Counted from the first letter of the stretch, positions 1 to 12,850 are shown. The stretch: 64,000 nucleotides of DNA from Choristoneura fumiferana (GCF_025370935.1 NC_133472.1:5248171-5312170), one strand, 5' to 3'. Numbers and translations are program-made. The notes: generated by a model not told the origin, from the sequence alone.

Positions 1-74
1 CACAGCAAATATATATGTAACAATGAGCAAGCAAGGACATTATAGTATAGACTAAGAGGGGACCGTATGCAACC

Positions 75-460
75 CTACCTCATCGAGTATCAAGATGCGA
101 CTTATCGTGGTGCATATTAAAAAGGTATGTCTTAAATTACAGGGTTGCCAGGCATAAACCTGGAGCATTTTGTACAGTGAGCAAAAAAGTAAACATTTTT
201 TTAGGTGTAAATTACCTCATCGAGTAGCAAGTAGGTACGTAGTACATTCGATAGTGCTTGTCAAGAGGTGCCAAAATCCTGGCACTTTCGTGAGTCAGCC
301 TAATTTTAAGGTTGCTAAATTAAAAAAAAAAAGCCTCATCGAGTAGCAAAATGAAACTCGTGCCATTCGAAGGTTCTATTCATCCTGATAATAATTAATT
401 TAGGTTGCCGGCCCTAAACCTGGAGTTTTTCGTAGTCGGCCAAATTTTTATGTTCAAACG
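75..460. repeat. Degenerate tandem repeat, three units
   Basis: The phrase CCTCATCGAGTA recurs near 78, 215 and 334. Each occurrence is followed at a roughly constant distance by a GGTTGCC- or GGTGCC-like block and a CCTGGAG- or CCTGGCAC-like block. Unit length is about 120-137 bp and the units are well diverged. No coding potential is seen. Confidence 0.5.
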
Positions 461-480
461 TAAAAATCAACAAATGCAAG

Positions 481-1825
481 AGCAACGTGGAACTGAGTCC
501 AGTTAATGGTTTAAATGATATTGAGTATATGTAGTGACACAGTACCTGGGCGACCAAGCTTTGCTCGGGCTAAAACTCGATAATAAGCGTTTCCCCAGAG
601 ATAAGACCAAGCTAGATGGATTTGTCATCCCCGAAAACCCCCACATACCAAATTTAATCGAAATTGTTGGAGCCGTAGTCTACTCGTGACCACGGCAACT
701 GTAACGTTGCCGAAACGTCGAGGTAAATATTACTCGTGTAAAAAAAGCGTGATAGGTAAGTCCCGTTTACTCGTATAGTATTTTGACTATGAGTGAGAAT
801 CACGAAAGTTTGAAACGTTATACATAAAATATTGTTTGAAATAATTAAGGTATAGCTATTGGCTTTTCTTAACCGACTTCAAAAAAAGGAGGAGGGTATA
901 AATTTCAAAGTTGTCAAACGTACCTCAATATACCTAGTACTAGCGCCAACTAAACTGTGAGGCAGTTATGGCTGTACGTAGTTAAAACATAGATTCCTAG
1001 CACTATACATAAAATTTTAAAACTAAAATCATGTGTCATGTAAAAGCAGGCCCTAGTGTCTTTGGCCTTAAGGCAACACATCCATGAAAAATCATAAGTA
1101 GATTCAAGCAGCTATTTTTCACGCAGCTTCGTTCATTTTTAGTTTTTTACATACTACTCTAATCTTAACAGATTCAAAATTATTTTCAGCCACTTTATAG
1201 TTGCATTTTCGAGTAATTTTATTTTAGATAATACAAACGCCATAGTCTTGGATTTAAAATATCTAGTTGATTTTATTTTAAATAAACGCGACGGCTTGTT
1301 TAAGTCCAACGCCCAATAAAAGAACCTAGCAGCAAGAAAAAAAAGTACAGCTATGCAAAAAGGTTGGTATGCCAAAGAATTCAGCCCGCGTTGGCAATGC
1401 TACAGGTTATACCATTGTATGTATTAATAAGCTAAGCCATTTATTTAAAAGGATAAAACAAAAAAACAAAAATAGAACCTCACATTGAACCGGGTTCCTG
1501 CAAAGTTGAATTTGCAGTTACCACGAAAGTCACTAGTTAGGGTTGCTGGTGAATTGTTCCGCCGATGTTCATTTGTTATTTTGATCAACGACAAAAGCAA
1601 ATTTGTAATTTACTCTAGAGACACGGCACGCCAGTTGGTTCGAATTTTGAATTTAAAGCTGCCAGCATGAAATAGTAGATTGTTGCACCAAGCAGAAAGT
1701 TATTTATTATTGCTCCGAGTGCCGATTTGGAGCCCGAGCGTCAGCGAGGGCTTTAAAAAGTACGAGGGCAATATAAATTACTTAATGCGAGGTGCATAAT
1801 CTGCTTTTCTTTCAACTATTACAGC
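481..1825. other. Intergenic, no gene recognised
   Basis: AT-rich sequence with only short, unconvincing open frames. Two common lepidopteran dispersed-repeat signatures are visible: a GTTGCCGAAACGTCGAGG block near 706 (also near 38490) and an ACCGACTTCAAAAAAAGGAG block near 873. Confidence 0.5.
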
Positions 1826-1946
1826 AGGGCTACTACGAAACTCGAAACTCGAAGTTCGTGTCGTGCGGTCCCTCTGACACTTATACTTTTTAATACGAGA
1901 GCGAGAGGGACGGTACGATACGAACTTCGAGTTTCGTAGTAGCCCT
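1826..1946. mobile_element. Palindromic MITE (GCTACTACGAAACTCGA family)
   Basis: The ends are inverted copies of AGGGCTACTACGAAACTCG, and the two arms pair over most of the 121 bp. A near-full copy lies at 11255-11379 and diverged copies at about 3645-3735 and 12020-12127. It has no coding capacity and fits a short non-autonomous DNA transposon. Confidence 0.75.
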
Positions 1947-2519
1947 ACAGGAATAGTACCTAGAGGAAAAAAAAACTCATGCCATGCTAAACAATAAATA
2001 GGAAAGAAATGTCACTTTACTCCATTTATTTTAACATTTGAAACTTAACGGTAAAATTTGCACACGTTTTTAAATGAAAAAACGAAACTATTTAAAATTG
2101 TGTTAACTTCTATGATAAAAACATAATAAATACCGCTAATAAATGTACATGTAGGGTATTTTTAGTCCATTTGTGTTCGAAATACCGAGAAACGTGTGTT
2201 ACAATTTGAGTATAGCACTCGATGATTCCATTTTTGTAAGTTTACATTTGCACTCTCAAAAAATATCCACGGAAAATTCGCAAGGTTCCCGCCAATTTTT
2301 TTTTAATTTCTTACTTTTTTTTGGCAGAGTTAGTAGCAAATATTTTTACCCGCGATCTGTCAAATTTCGGATGGGCGCCAGGTTGGCCACAGTTTTTTTA
2401 AATACGGCTACTTTTATATTTTTGATAGGATTGGTACCAACATTTTTTATGGCAATTTACGGTTCAAACCAGCGATTTTACCACAGATTTTTTTTTATTC
2501 ATCTACTTTATAAATTTAG

Positions 2520-2850
2520 AATACGCACTAGCTTTTTCCCGCGGCTTCCCTCGCGTGGAATTCGGTTATCGCGCGCTGTTCCCTCTGGAACTGTGCATTT
2601 TTCCAGGATAAAAAGTAGCCTATGTCACTCTCTGGCCCATAAACTTATCTCTATGCGTCGATCTCCGTTGCTTCGTTTCGACGTGGGTAAAACACGGACG
2701 GTTGTCGTTCATTGTGGCGTTCTAAGGGGGAGGCCTTTGTCCAGTAGTGGACGTCTTCGGGCTGATGATGATGATGATGATGAAAACACGGACAAACACA
2801 AACATACGAACACACACTTTCGCATTTATAATATTAGTTGGGTTACTTAA
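2520..2850 (+). mobile_element. LINE 3' remnant interrupted by a small retroposon
   Basis: The block runs from CCCGCGGCTTC through GTAGCCTATGTCACTCTCTGG to a TATAATATTAG tail. A second copy at 23160-23395 lacks the interruption. The continuous open frame across 2173-2850 is fortuitous. It looks like the 3' part of a decayed non-LTR element; its clade is not determined. Confidence 0.6.
2700..2782 (+). mobile_element. 83-bp RTE-tail retroposon with 11-bp target duplication
   Basis: The insert reads from GGTTGTCGTTCATTG through GGACGTCTTCGGGCTGATG to a (GAT)n tail. It is flanked by perfect copies of aaaacacggac at 2689-2699 and 2783-2793. The tail and long duplication indicate target-primed reverse transcription. 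An 85-bp relative in the opposite orientation lies at 63275-63359. Confidence 0.85.
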
Positions 2851-5279
2851 GTCATAACATAATGTTATATTTATACTTTAATAAAATTTTAATCTGGAAA
2901 TTTGGTTACATAAAAATAACTTACAGTATTTATCTAATTAAAATGCTTTTTTCATTCATAGACTTAAATGAATTCTAGCGCGCTCCATGCTTGGAGGCTG
3001 TCATACATATGCATGCCACTTGCATGCTTGTCAGTTACGACTTATTTTGACATACATAATAAACGGAGCGCTTATATATGTATGACTAAGAGCCAAGTGG
3101 TATATTGTGGTATAATAATCGGGTGTTTATACACGTGCGACCGCTTTTGATATTTTTTTAGCCTGTAGTGGCTTAGTACCTAATGGGTCACGGCCTCCCA
3201 TTTTTTTACCGCCATTCGTAGTTATCGAGAGCATCGTCCTGCTTTGATATGTACTTAATTAAAAAAAGGTTCTCTATCGTTTGCCCGAATTTCATATGCC
3301 ATAATGTATCGTTTTCGATAATTTTCATTTGCCATAAAGTAATTTACTTTTTAAATAGTATTTTCTTCAGAGTTGATATTAAACTAAACTAACCTACTGC
3401 ATTCTATAAGATAGCATTTTAAAAAATCCTGAAAACAGCACGGTTCTATATATTTTATGGCAAACATTGGTAAGTATGGTAAGTGAAATTCGGTCAAATG
3501 AAATTCGGGCAAGTAAAGATATACGGGAAAAATATATTTAATAAATCCAGTAAATCCTGTTTGTTTACAAAGTAAACTCTGTTTGTTTGTATGCAGGCCT
3601 GATGTTTGAAACTAGTGAACTGATTGTAAAAAATATTTAAGTATCTAAAATCGAAGTTCATATCGTACCGTCCCTTTCACTTTCGTATTAAATAATATTA
3701 GCGTCAGTGGGACAGCAAGACTGCATGCATTTTGTAGTATAATATATGCCCAGATCTGGACTCCTATTTGCGGTTGGTAAGAAGTTCCACCAACTTAATT
3801 CTACTCCAGTCTTTCATTAGTGGAACCCTAAATTTGCCGAAATATAACACAAACGTAATTCAAATAAAATCCAAACGTGCCCGTTCTAAAGTTAAAAAAA
3901 AACTTTATAACTGGCCATTTGATTGCTAGGTTTCCGCTACTTAAACTTATCTGTATATGAGATCAGTCGGCTGCCTAGAACAGTCTTACCAACACAGCAA
4001 AAAGGAATCATCTCGGTCACAGATAATATCAAATGTAATTAAAAATTGAATATCTTTGTTGAATATAGATACAACGAGTACCTAACTATTGCAGAGTCTT
4101 TGTGACTATAATAATTGACATAAACCTTTTTATAGTAGGATACTTGGTTGTACGCGAATGAACAATAACCTGACCCGAACAATCGGCCACGCTATGGTAA
4201 CATTCTACAACAGCAAGTGTATCTAGGCTGTAATAATAATAATAGTTTAATATGCTTCAGTCCTATGTGTCTGACAAGGGGCATAAAAAAAACTAGCTTT
4301 TGACCGCGACTTCTTCTACCACGAATTCGTTAATCGCTATACTGCAGGTACCATGCAATTTTCCGAAATGCAACTATCCTCTGTCCTTTTCTTAAAATTT
4401 CACTTATATTGGAATATATAATATTAGTTAGGATTCATCTATTCCTGTCGGAGTAAGAGTCAGATTAAATATTTCTATGTGAAATGTGACCCAGGTATAC
4501 GTTTCTAATATGCCATTAAAACTGGCATAAAGAAAAACCAATTAAATTTTTTAATTCCTTACTGGCCGCGAAGTCATTCCATATTCAAACTCATTCAGTA
4601 GGCGAAGGCGTTGACTCAGAGATGACGCCACGCAAATACCAACCGGCTTTGGACCTTGTGCCAACTTACCGGTAAAATATGGACAACATTGTCGTCTAGT
4701 AAATTTAAACAGCCGTGGTTTTATGTTAAAGAAGTTACTGGCCAGATGTAATTGAATATACGTTTAAATAAAAAAGTTTGGACGTAGCGTATTGTAGGAA
4801 GTGGTATGAATTTAGAATTTAGATTGCCAGAAACCTCCAGAAACTAATGGAATGGATAATAAATAATTCATTAATTATAATAATAGTTGATAAAATTTTA
4901 ATAATTGCATAGCAAGGACCCGTCAAATTGGTCTAATGTTATCTAGATTGCAGGAGGCAAATATTTTGCAGGAACAATCCTCGTCGACCTTTTGCTTGTG
5001 ATGATAATTATAATAACTAGTTTTTCTAGACACATTTCATTTTGGTTAATTAGTAATATAATTAAAGTTTTGTGCGAATTATAGAGACTGGCAAAAATAA
5101 TCGCGCTATGTATAGCAGGAATATGCTTAGATGTTGATTTTGTATGCCGAACGAAAATTATATCATCCTGAATAGCGCTGGCGAGATTTTTCCTCTCTCC
5201 TATATATAACCATTGAATTGACCTTTGAAAGAAAGTACTCGTTATTACCACCAACTAATTGACATACTGTTATTATCAG
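2851..5279. other. Intergenic, no gene recognised
   Basis: AT-rich sequence without a supported gene, RNA or complete repeat. A diverged copy of the GCTACTACGAAACTCGA palindrome sits near 3645-3735. Confidence 0.5.
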
Positions 5280-5480
5280 CTGTCAAAAGTCTAGGTACAG
5301 TCGAACCGTTATTCCTGACCCACCGTAGCACGTGCTCACAGTAAATGACATATGTAATTGAATGGCCTTGTCAAAGAATGCGATTGGGACTTTTTCAACA
5401 AAAAGATTCTACAGCGGGTCGCGAATCAGTTGGTTCGATAGTACAGTCACCAGCATTAATATACGATACGCACGCTGTTT
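5280..5480. repeat. Dispersed repeat, partner of 35030-35330
   Basis: It shares CAGTTGGTTCGATAG and TACAGTCACCAGCATTAATA with 35030-35330. The second copy carries an extra block between these two phrases, so this copy looks like the uninterrupted version. Confidence 0.5.
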
Positions 5481-5489
5481 TCATAATCA

Positions 5490-5935
5490 TTTTTAGGGTT
5501 CCAGAGCCAAAATGGCAAAAAACGGAACCCTTATAGTTTCGCCATGTCTGTCTGTCTGTCCGTCCGTCCGCGGCTTTGCTCAGGGACTATCAATGCTAGA
5601 AAGCTGTAATTTTGCACGAATATATATGTAAAAAAAATGTTTTTACTGTACCTCCCATAGACGTAAAGTGGGGGTGATTTTTTTTTCCTCATCCAACCCT
5701 ATAGTGTGGGGTATCGTTGGATAGGCCTTTTAAAACCATTAGGGGTTTGCTAAGACGATTTTACAATTCATTCAAATTTTCAGTAAAATCGAGCATCCCC
5801 CCTCTAACCAACGGCTGGACCGATTTCGCTAATTATTTTTTGTTGTGTTTGCTATTGTCAGAAAAAGGTTCTTATTAAAGATTTAGAAAATTAAAAAAAA
5901 ACTACACCGGGGGCGAAGCCGCGAGCACCACCTAG
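5490..5935. mobile_element. Decayed transposon remnants
   Basis: It contains an AAAACGGAACCCTTATAG block followed by a CTGT/CCGT stretch. It ends with a GGACCGATTTCGCTA to GGGGGCGAAGCCGCG block repeated at 26370-26480. Both are common dispersed lepidopteran sequences; family not assigned. Confidence 0.45.
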
Positions 5936-6434
5936 TTCAGATATAAGTACAGACATACACACAAACATACATGTATTAAAAATTAAATAAAAGCTTGTAA
6001 TAAAAAATAACGTCATTTTTTATTGGAAATTACTTAAAATTTTAACTTATCAAATAAGTTAACAGACGACTCTAAACCACAACGAGTATATACATATTCA
6101 AACGCGTAGGTAACTGTTGCGCCATTTTGTTTGTGAATCAGACTTGCGTAAGCGCAGAGCGTGGGCGCACCTTTCCTAAACCTAGTCCCATGCTCCCATG
6201 CAGTGCCATTGTCGCCCATCGGCGTCTTGCTGGACCCTAATGCCGCAGACGCTGATGGGCGTCAAATTTCTAATGAAGATTTCACGGTAAAGTATATTCT
6301 GAACAGAATGTTCTGTGGCAAAAGTCAGATGATGTTATGTATTTTATTGAAATGTGTATTTTCTGTATTTTTTTGTGCACTGTAACTTTATTGCTAAATA
6401 AAATTATTATTATTCTTATAAGTAATACTCAAAC

Positions 6435-6605
6435 GTATAGAGTGTAGTCAAAGAAACTGAATTTCGTACCTACCAGGGTGGAACCTTTGTGCTACTGATA
6501 CCATATCGGCATTCCATACATCTGCCAAAGAAATCATACCGATGTTGATTATGAAAAGGTCCCACCTTGGCACGCGATTCTGTTTCCCCGACTGTACATT
6601 CGTAA
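6435..6605. mobile_element. Foldback MITE (CCAGGGTGGAACC family)
   Basis: Inverted blocks CAGGGTGGAACC and GGTCCCACCTTGG flank an internal GGCATTCCATACATCTGCCA. The same unit in the other orientation lies at about 35176-35303, inserted in another repeat. No protein is encoded. Confidence 0.55.
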
Positions 6606-8128
6606 AACACCCTTTCTGGCAGCAGTTTAAAAAAATCCTCATGTCGGGTAGTTCAAAGGCACTGGCCGCAGCCAAATGCATTTCAAATTTATCCCAACTG
6701 CCGGCGGCCATTTTGCAGTATACTTTCTCAAATGGCCCCGCCCGGAGCCGTCACGGCTAATAATGGCCGGTGCAAGTTATAGCTGTCTCGCCGCCACTTA
6801 GGCAAATAATAGGGGACGGATATATCGACGGTCAATGCGAATTCTCTCGGAAACCACTATCCGTTTAATCAGAAGGGCATTGTTCCGTTCAAATCGGCGG
6901 TGCAGGGGACGATTTTGACTAATCGAGAATGAACTGTTAAATTTGAAATACGAATACGAGTAAGTACAGTCAAGGGCATAAATATATATACAGCCAATTA
7001 ATAATTTTGTCATCTGATTTACGAAAACCCATCACAAAAATACCGTTCATAATTGGCGAAAAATTGTACTGTACTGTAAAAATAAGTAAGTCGAAAAGTT
7101 TATCTGAGCTCTGTATTTGGGTGAACTCGCGCTCATGTTAAAATAAATAATATAAAAAATTAGGAAACTTAGATGTATGTATGTTTGTTTGTTTGCATGT
7201 AGCGAGCGAATAATCTCTGGAAATATTGAACATATTCTAAAAATTATTTCACTGATATAAGGTTAAGGATAGTTCCTTTTTATTTTATCTCTGGAAACTA
7301 TACAGGAATCATAGCATGCAAAACTATGCACCTAGTCTTCTTTGTGTTACCCATGTTCACACACACACTTAGATAGGATAGTAGTTTTAAAAGGTCCTAC
7401 TATCATTACGAACACAACCATCCAAACTGTTTTTTTTTTCAAGCCAGTACCAAATTGGGCAATATCTCGACACAAACCAGGCAACACTTGTGCACACACG
7501 CCAAATTCAAATGTGGAACTCACCTTTCTTGTATAATAAACCGGCCAGTCGCCATATTTAAAAATATATTTTTAAGAAAGCATAGAGAGTGCGATGACCG
7601 GCGATTAGGTTTTTTTATGGGCATGCAGGACGAACGGACGTGACTTATTTATTAGGCACCACGATTTAGTACCGTCGACAAAAAATGGTCATTTTGATTA
7701 TAAAGAACCTTGGTTGCCATTCGCAACTCGTTTTGCTAGCGACCTTCGGTAGCAGACACTGCACGTCAGATTCAAAGCTAATAATAACTCTTAGGTACAT
7801 AATAAAATTATCCCTCAATCTTAATTACTTTCTAATTAAATTTTAAAAATGAAATTCATAACAATTTCAATTTACGATTTCTGCTACTAAAATGAGTATT
7901 CGAACAATTACTGTTGCTAAATAAATTGTGAATAAATAAGTTTTGACCGTGACAATAATACGCTAATTTGATTTGCATACAACTGAATTTTCGAAATTAT
8001 GTAAATCATCTACCTACTAGCTTTATTTCGCAGCTTCGGTCCCGCGGATAAATAAATAATTGGCCGTTTCCTTTCAAATTTCGAAAATCATAATTTTTTA
8101 GTGCACCACTATGTCCTTCAACGAATAT
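6606..8128. other. Intergenic, no gene recognised
   Basis: No supported gene. Several short TACAGTCAAGGGC-type ends (for example near 6966) resemble Tc1/mariner-derived MITE fragments, but no complete element can be delimited. Confidence 0.4.
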
Positions 8129-8824
8129 ACAAGGTGTTAATTAAATAACTGGAAACCTCAGACACCCCAACAATATTTTTTTAATTTAAAGTAAATTGAT
8201 TGAATTTATTTTTGAATATATTCATTATTTTAAAAGATGAAGGTGTGTTTTGCTAAGTCAGTAATTCTACTTCATTTCTAACTTTACATTCATGATTTGT
8301 GTTTGCCCGTTGCGCTTTGACGTTTTAAGAAGAAAATCATACAGTGACAGTAAAACGGCCAATTAAAGAAAGAAAGAAAGAAAAACATTTATTCGTGACA
8401 TTTTTACAAATGAAAGAAAAAAAATTGTCACGAAATGGTCCCAACTCAGCTTGATGTCAACCTTGCGGCCGACGCTGGTCTTCCGTTGGGACCATTTAAG
8501 AGTTAAAAGAATCCAACAACAGTGAACTCGACAACTAAAACATTTTTTTTACAATACACAAAACTAGTAATTTACAACATAAAAATATACCTTAACTACA
8601 CAAAATATAAATAAAAGATTGATATTAAATTATCAAAATCATATGCAACCTCGCAAAAATATTTAATTAGCGCCTGTTGCAGTCGTTACTTTTAGACCCG
8701 GCACAATAAAAAAGGGATATAAAAACACAAACACAACCTGATTTAAAACATAGTGTAATCGATTCTACTCTCGATTCTGAGCAAACTACTTTCTGGTTTT
8801 CAGTTATTTAATTAACACCTTGCA
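8129..8824. mobile_element. DNA transposon remnant with inverted ends
   Basis: The left end AAGGTGTTAATTAAATAACT is matched in inverted orientation by the right end at about 8802-8823. The interior includes a GAAA-rich block (8366-8400) and a stretch that looks like a separate dispersed repeat. No transposase frame remains. Exact edges and target duplication are unclear. Confidence 0.6.
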
Positions 8825-9417
8825 TATATGTCTGCTTTACTAGTATCAAGATCCAACAGTTTTGTTTAGGCTATGCGTTGTAAGGCACTGTATTTTAATT
8901 GTAGGCATATGTATTATTGGTCGCATGCAAAATGTCCTAATTCAGCCACTTTGGAAAACACTTGCTCACAAATCCGCTAGGTTATTTATTCTAAATTCAA
9001 TCAATATTAAATAGCGGCTGCCACGCAGAAAACGATGCATTGACAGACGTACGCTTGGTGCATCACAAAAATTACAAAATTGTACTTTCTTACAAGAGAA
9101 AAACATTATAACTTAATGCGCTTTGCTTGTCTTATAATTCCGCTAAGTTACGATGTGCAAAAACAATTTAAAAAAATAAAAAAGGGCCCAGCGGGCGTCA
9201 ATGGGTAGGGTTGCCACAATTAAAAAACTCTCCCCATAAAACTGGGTAAAGCTGGAAACACTCGGACACGTTTTATTGCCTGGGATTTGCCTGGAAACTA
9301 TACTCGTATAACCCATTTTAATTATCATAGTATCTGGGCGAACGAGCTCTGTTTTCTTAGAGAAGTTACGTAGGTATTTTTATAAGCTTTATAAGTGATA
9401 GTTAAACTAAATTAATT

Positions 9418-10190
9418 ACAAGCTTTTATTTAGTTTCACCTGTCCCGTTGTCTGTCTGTCTGTCTGTCTTTAATCAAATCTTGCGCGTTCAATTCGACCA
9501 ATGTCCAGTAGTTGGATTGACTTGAAATTTGGTATTTTATGTAAATTGCGTGACAATACAAAAATCTGGTAGTCACATCTTGGTAGTCCAGCCAGGATCG
9601 TCTCCGCAGGACGGAACTCTTTAACGGTTAATGGCATCGACTTGAAATTTGGGGTGCTAATGTAGTTTGAGTGGCAATGCAAGTACAGTCAAAAAAGTAC
9701 AGTAGGCAGAAAAAGCTTGTACCAAAAACTTTTTAATCTCAAGACCTCCAATTTACACGTCCAACTATACACCGCTGACCCACTACGCGGAAGATAGATA
9801 AATAGATATTTATTACCAATCTTATTGGGCGTGATAATTTTGCTACAAAATAACCTAACCATAAAAATTTCATTTTTAATACAAGCTTTTTTTGCTGGCT
9901 GTACTTTTTGTTGACTGTACTTGCATTGTCACCCAAAGTCCCAAACTACATTTGCATACCAAATTTCAAGTCGATGCTAATAACCGTGGAAGAGTTCCGT
10001 CCTGCGGAGACGATCCGGGCTAGACTACCAGGATGTCATGACTAGATTATTTTATTGTCCGCGATTTACATAAGTATTCCAAATTTCGAATCAATCTGAC
10101 TACTGGAAGTTGGTCAAATTTAACTTGCAAAATTTGATTACAGACAGACAGACACAAAACGGGACAGGTGAAACTAAATAAAAGCTTGTA
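9418..10190. mobile_element. Double foldback element (ACAAGCTTTTATTTAG family)
   Basis: Two roughly 300-bp units face each other. The left end ACAAGCTTTTATTTAGTTTC and right end GAAACTAAATAAAAGCTTGT are exact inverses, and internal phrases such as CGTCCTGCGGAGACGATCC recur inverted. Single units occur at 12562-12850 and 53301-53595, with a partial unit at 60750-60962. No coding sequence is present. Confidence 0.7.
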
Positions 10191-10289
10191 AAAAACATTA
10201 TAATTCGCATAAACGCGGACAAAGAGCTAGGTAGATCAATTGTTAACTCCTGAAAATTACCCATAGCAAATTTCGTTGAAATCGATAGA

Positions 10290-10680
10290 GCCGATCTCCA
10301 ATATGTATCTTACTAATATTATTAATATGAAAGTTTATGCATGAGTGAGTGAATGAGTATGTTTGTTACTACTTCATTTCACGCTGAAACGGCCGTACGG
10401 ATTTGGATGAAATTTGGTATGTAGATAGCTGGATATCTGGAATAAAACATAGGTTACTTTTATTCCGATATTTCAACGGGATAGGGATACAATCTCGAAA
10501 TAACAACCGCTGGGCTTAGGTCATGAAATTTGACACGATTGTTTTTAATGTAACGTCAATGAAACCCGTATGTAATTTTCAGGAATTCCCACGGGAATTT
10601 AAAAAAATCCCTTAATTTCAATTCAGCTGCTGGATCTCATGATTTACGTGTGCGAAGCCCCGGGTAAACACTAGTATGTA
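10290..10680 (+). mobile_element. LINE-like 3' remnant
   Basis: It carries the block GATTTGGATGAAATTTGGTA, then CTGGATATCTGGAATAAAAC, then TGCGAAGCCCCGGGTAAAC, a composition typical of decayed lepidopteran non-LTR 3' ends. Fragments of the terminal part occur at 15470-15540 and 63893-64000. No open reading frame remains. Confidence 0.5.
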
Positions 10681-11119
10681 AATAAATATATATCAATTGC
10701 TCGTTTAATGATGTAAGATTTAACATCCTGTATTTTTCACAACACTAGGTAACCTATGATTTCTTTTGAGACGAATTAAAAATACATGCTCTCTAATAAT
10801 AACTATGATTTTACTATAATATTTGTAAATTACATATCTTATAAATAAGTAACATTGTTTGTCTGCCATTTCTTGTATATTAACTGAATTTTACAGCGCA
10901 TTGGTTTTACACTGTAATATTTTATTCATAAAAAAATAACTAGATAATAATTATAAAATTTTCCTTCTGCTTTTTGTGTTTTTTTTTTTTTATAAGAGCT
11001 TGTAAAATTAAAATCATGTCGATGTGCTCACAGCCCTACACCATGCATCGTAATGACAGAGCTATCAAGGTTTGCAATAAAGATGTTTTTATACACCGCT
11101 TTGTTTTTTTTAACGAAAC

Positions 11120-11250
11120 ACCATTAAGCGGTGGTAGTATAAACTAAAATAAAACTAAAAGTAATGCCGTCTTCGTTTATTCGGACAAAACAAACAGAGA
11201 CGGCATCACTGATATCCGTCACTTAAAGTTAATCGACAAGTGGTGTAACA
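11120..11250. mobile_element. Palindromic MITE (GATGCCGTCTC family), diverged copy
   Basis: The core at 11163-11209 is an inverted pair of ATGCCGTCT and AGAGACGGCAT. The flanking CACCATTAAG and GTGGTG parts resemble the CACCATCCATTGATTAG arms of the better copies at 44571-44703, 55061-55207 and 63740-63884. Confidence 0.6.
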
Positions 11251-11254
11251 GCAT

Positions 11255-11379
11255 GGCTACTACGAAACTCGAAACTCGAAGTTCGTGTCGTGCGGTCCCT
11301 GTCGCTCTCATATTAAATAGTATAGTGTCAGAGGGAACGCACGACACGAACTTCGAGTTTCGTGTTTCGTAGTAGGCCT
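11255..11379. mobile_element. Palindromic MITE (GCTACTACGAAACTCGA family)
   Basis: Second near-complete copy of the element at 1826-1946, with the same GAAACTCGAAGTTCGTGTCG arms. It starts only a few bases after the GATGCCGTCTC-family remnant, so two unrelated palindromes abut. Confidence 0.75.
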
Positions 11380-11424
11380 GCTGGCCCTTAGAATGTTAAA
11401 ACTTAATATTTACATTCAATCCGT

Positions 11425-11625
11425 TGTACGGTCGAGACACAGAGCATTTAGGGCGAGAGTTGTCTTTGTGGAATGTGTTTTTCATCAACCAATAGAAATG
11501 CTTCATTTACATCCTCGCACAGCACATCTCTGGTGGAAACAGCTGAGCGGAGCAAGGCGAGGTAAATTAAGCGTTTCTATTGGTTCATGACAAGCACATT
11601 GTTGGTGGAAACGCTGCTTTAGGGT
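11425..11625. mobile_element. MITE, GGAAACAGCTGAGCGGAGC family
   Basis: It contains a GGTGGAAACAGCTGAGCGGA core between CAACCAATAGAAATGCTTC and TTTCTATTGGTTCATG, which form an inverted pair. Relatives lie at 28553-28690, 42346-42950 (interrupted) and 55525-56090 (interrupted). Confidence 0.65.
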
Positions 11626-12477
11626 ATAGAAGCCAAAAATCGGTAAAAAAACGGTAAAAAAAATATTGATCAAGTTTGCCGGGAGTTTTTAGTTTGACAC
11701 TGGCAACCTTGGCGCTTGCGCAGATCCCGTTGGCTAAGGTTCCTGAACTCGTGCCTTCCGCTTAGACTCATAGTAAAAGCAGTAAGGGCCTATGTCACTA
11801 CGTTGAACCCTTTCATTCACAGGATTTATTTACCTTTGGTTTACCTTTACCAGCTCGAATAAAAACCGTTCTAAATGAAACGGGATTTCACTAAATTCAA
11901 ATTCTTGCATCAAAAAATTGCAACAGTACAAAAGTGTATCAAAAATGTAATACGCTATATGACGAACATAGATGCAAAATTATGTCACAAAGCGAAAAGG
12001 CCTGGCCCTATACTACAAAGTGCATAACTCGAACTTGTGTTGCCGTTCCGCTGACGCTTATGTTACTTAATCCGCGAGTGAAAGGGACGGTGCGATACGA
12101 ACTTCGATTCTCTAGTTTCGTAGTAGCCCCTCAGTACCCAGCAGTGGGACGTATATAGGCTAGGATGAACTTAATTAGCAGTTAGGTTTCATCCATCCAG
12201 TTAAGATTAAACGAGAAGACATGAGTTTTGGACGTGTCTTTATGCAACTTTAATGCAATCCACGATATTATAAGAGTTTTGGGGAGTTCCCACGGAAATT
12301 TTTACTTGCCCAAATTGCGTCAAGATAATTATCTGATAATTATCTCATTATTATATATCAAACAATAAATATCATCAAAAGCCGGAAGATTTTGAAAAGA
12401 GTGAAAGACAACTCGCCACTCGCCGTCACGCTCGTGTTATCGTGTTTCTAGGTCCTAGGGTTCCTTTAGGGATCCTT

Positions 12478-12560
12478 TCTACCCTAATGGTTACGTTCTT
12501 CGAGCGATGTGGCCCACCCATTGTCACTTCGACTTGAATATTCTTCGAGCTAACATTTTT
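12478..12560 (-). mobile_element. Small fragment of RTE-type reverse transcriptase
   Basis: Nucleotide similarity over about 80 bp to the LINE fragment at 39174-39345: both share TTCGAGCGAYGTGGCCC followed by a CCACTTC-like block. It is too short for a translation argument on its own. Confidence 0.5.
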
Positions 12561-12561
12561 T

Positions 12562-12850
12562 TACAAGCTTTTATTTAGTTTCACCTGTCCCGTTGTGTCT
12601 GTCTGTCTGTCTGTAATCAAATCTTGCAAGTTAAATTTGACCAACTTACAGTAGTCAGATTGATTTGAAATTTAGAATTCTTATGTAAATCGCGTGACAA
12701 TACTATAATCTAGTAGTAGACATCCTGGTAGTCCAGCCAGGATCGTCTCCGCAGGACGGAACTCTTCAACGGTTAATAGCATCGACTACTAGTTTAGGCG
12801 ACAATGCAAGTACAGTCAACAAAAAGTACAGTCAGCAAAAAAAGCTTGTC
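12562..12850. mobile_element. Single unit of the ACAAGCTTTTATTTAG family
   Basis: It begins ACAAGCTTTTATTTAGTTTC and ends AAAAAAAGCTTGT, with the same internal GGACGGAACTCTTCAACGG phrase as 9418-10190 and 53301-53595. About 290 bp, non-coding. Confidence 0.65.

Noticed and set aside
2173..2850. Plus-strand 225-codon open frame
   Set aside because: Runs through low-complexity AT-rich DNA, a LINE remnant and a (GAT)n tail, giving a poly-Asp run; starts at a non-ATG codon and has no homology.
6034..6385. Overlapping frames on both strands near 6.2 kb
   Set aside because: No homology, no splice context, and the surrounding sequence is repeat-like with an AATAAA-rich end.
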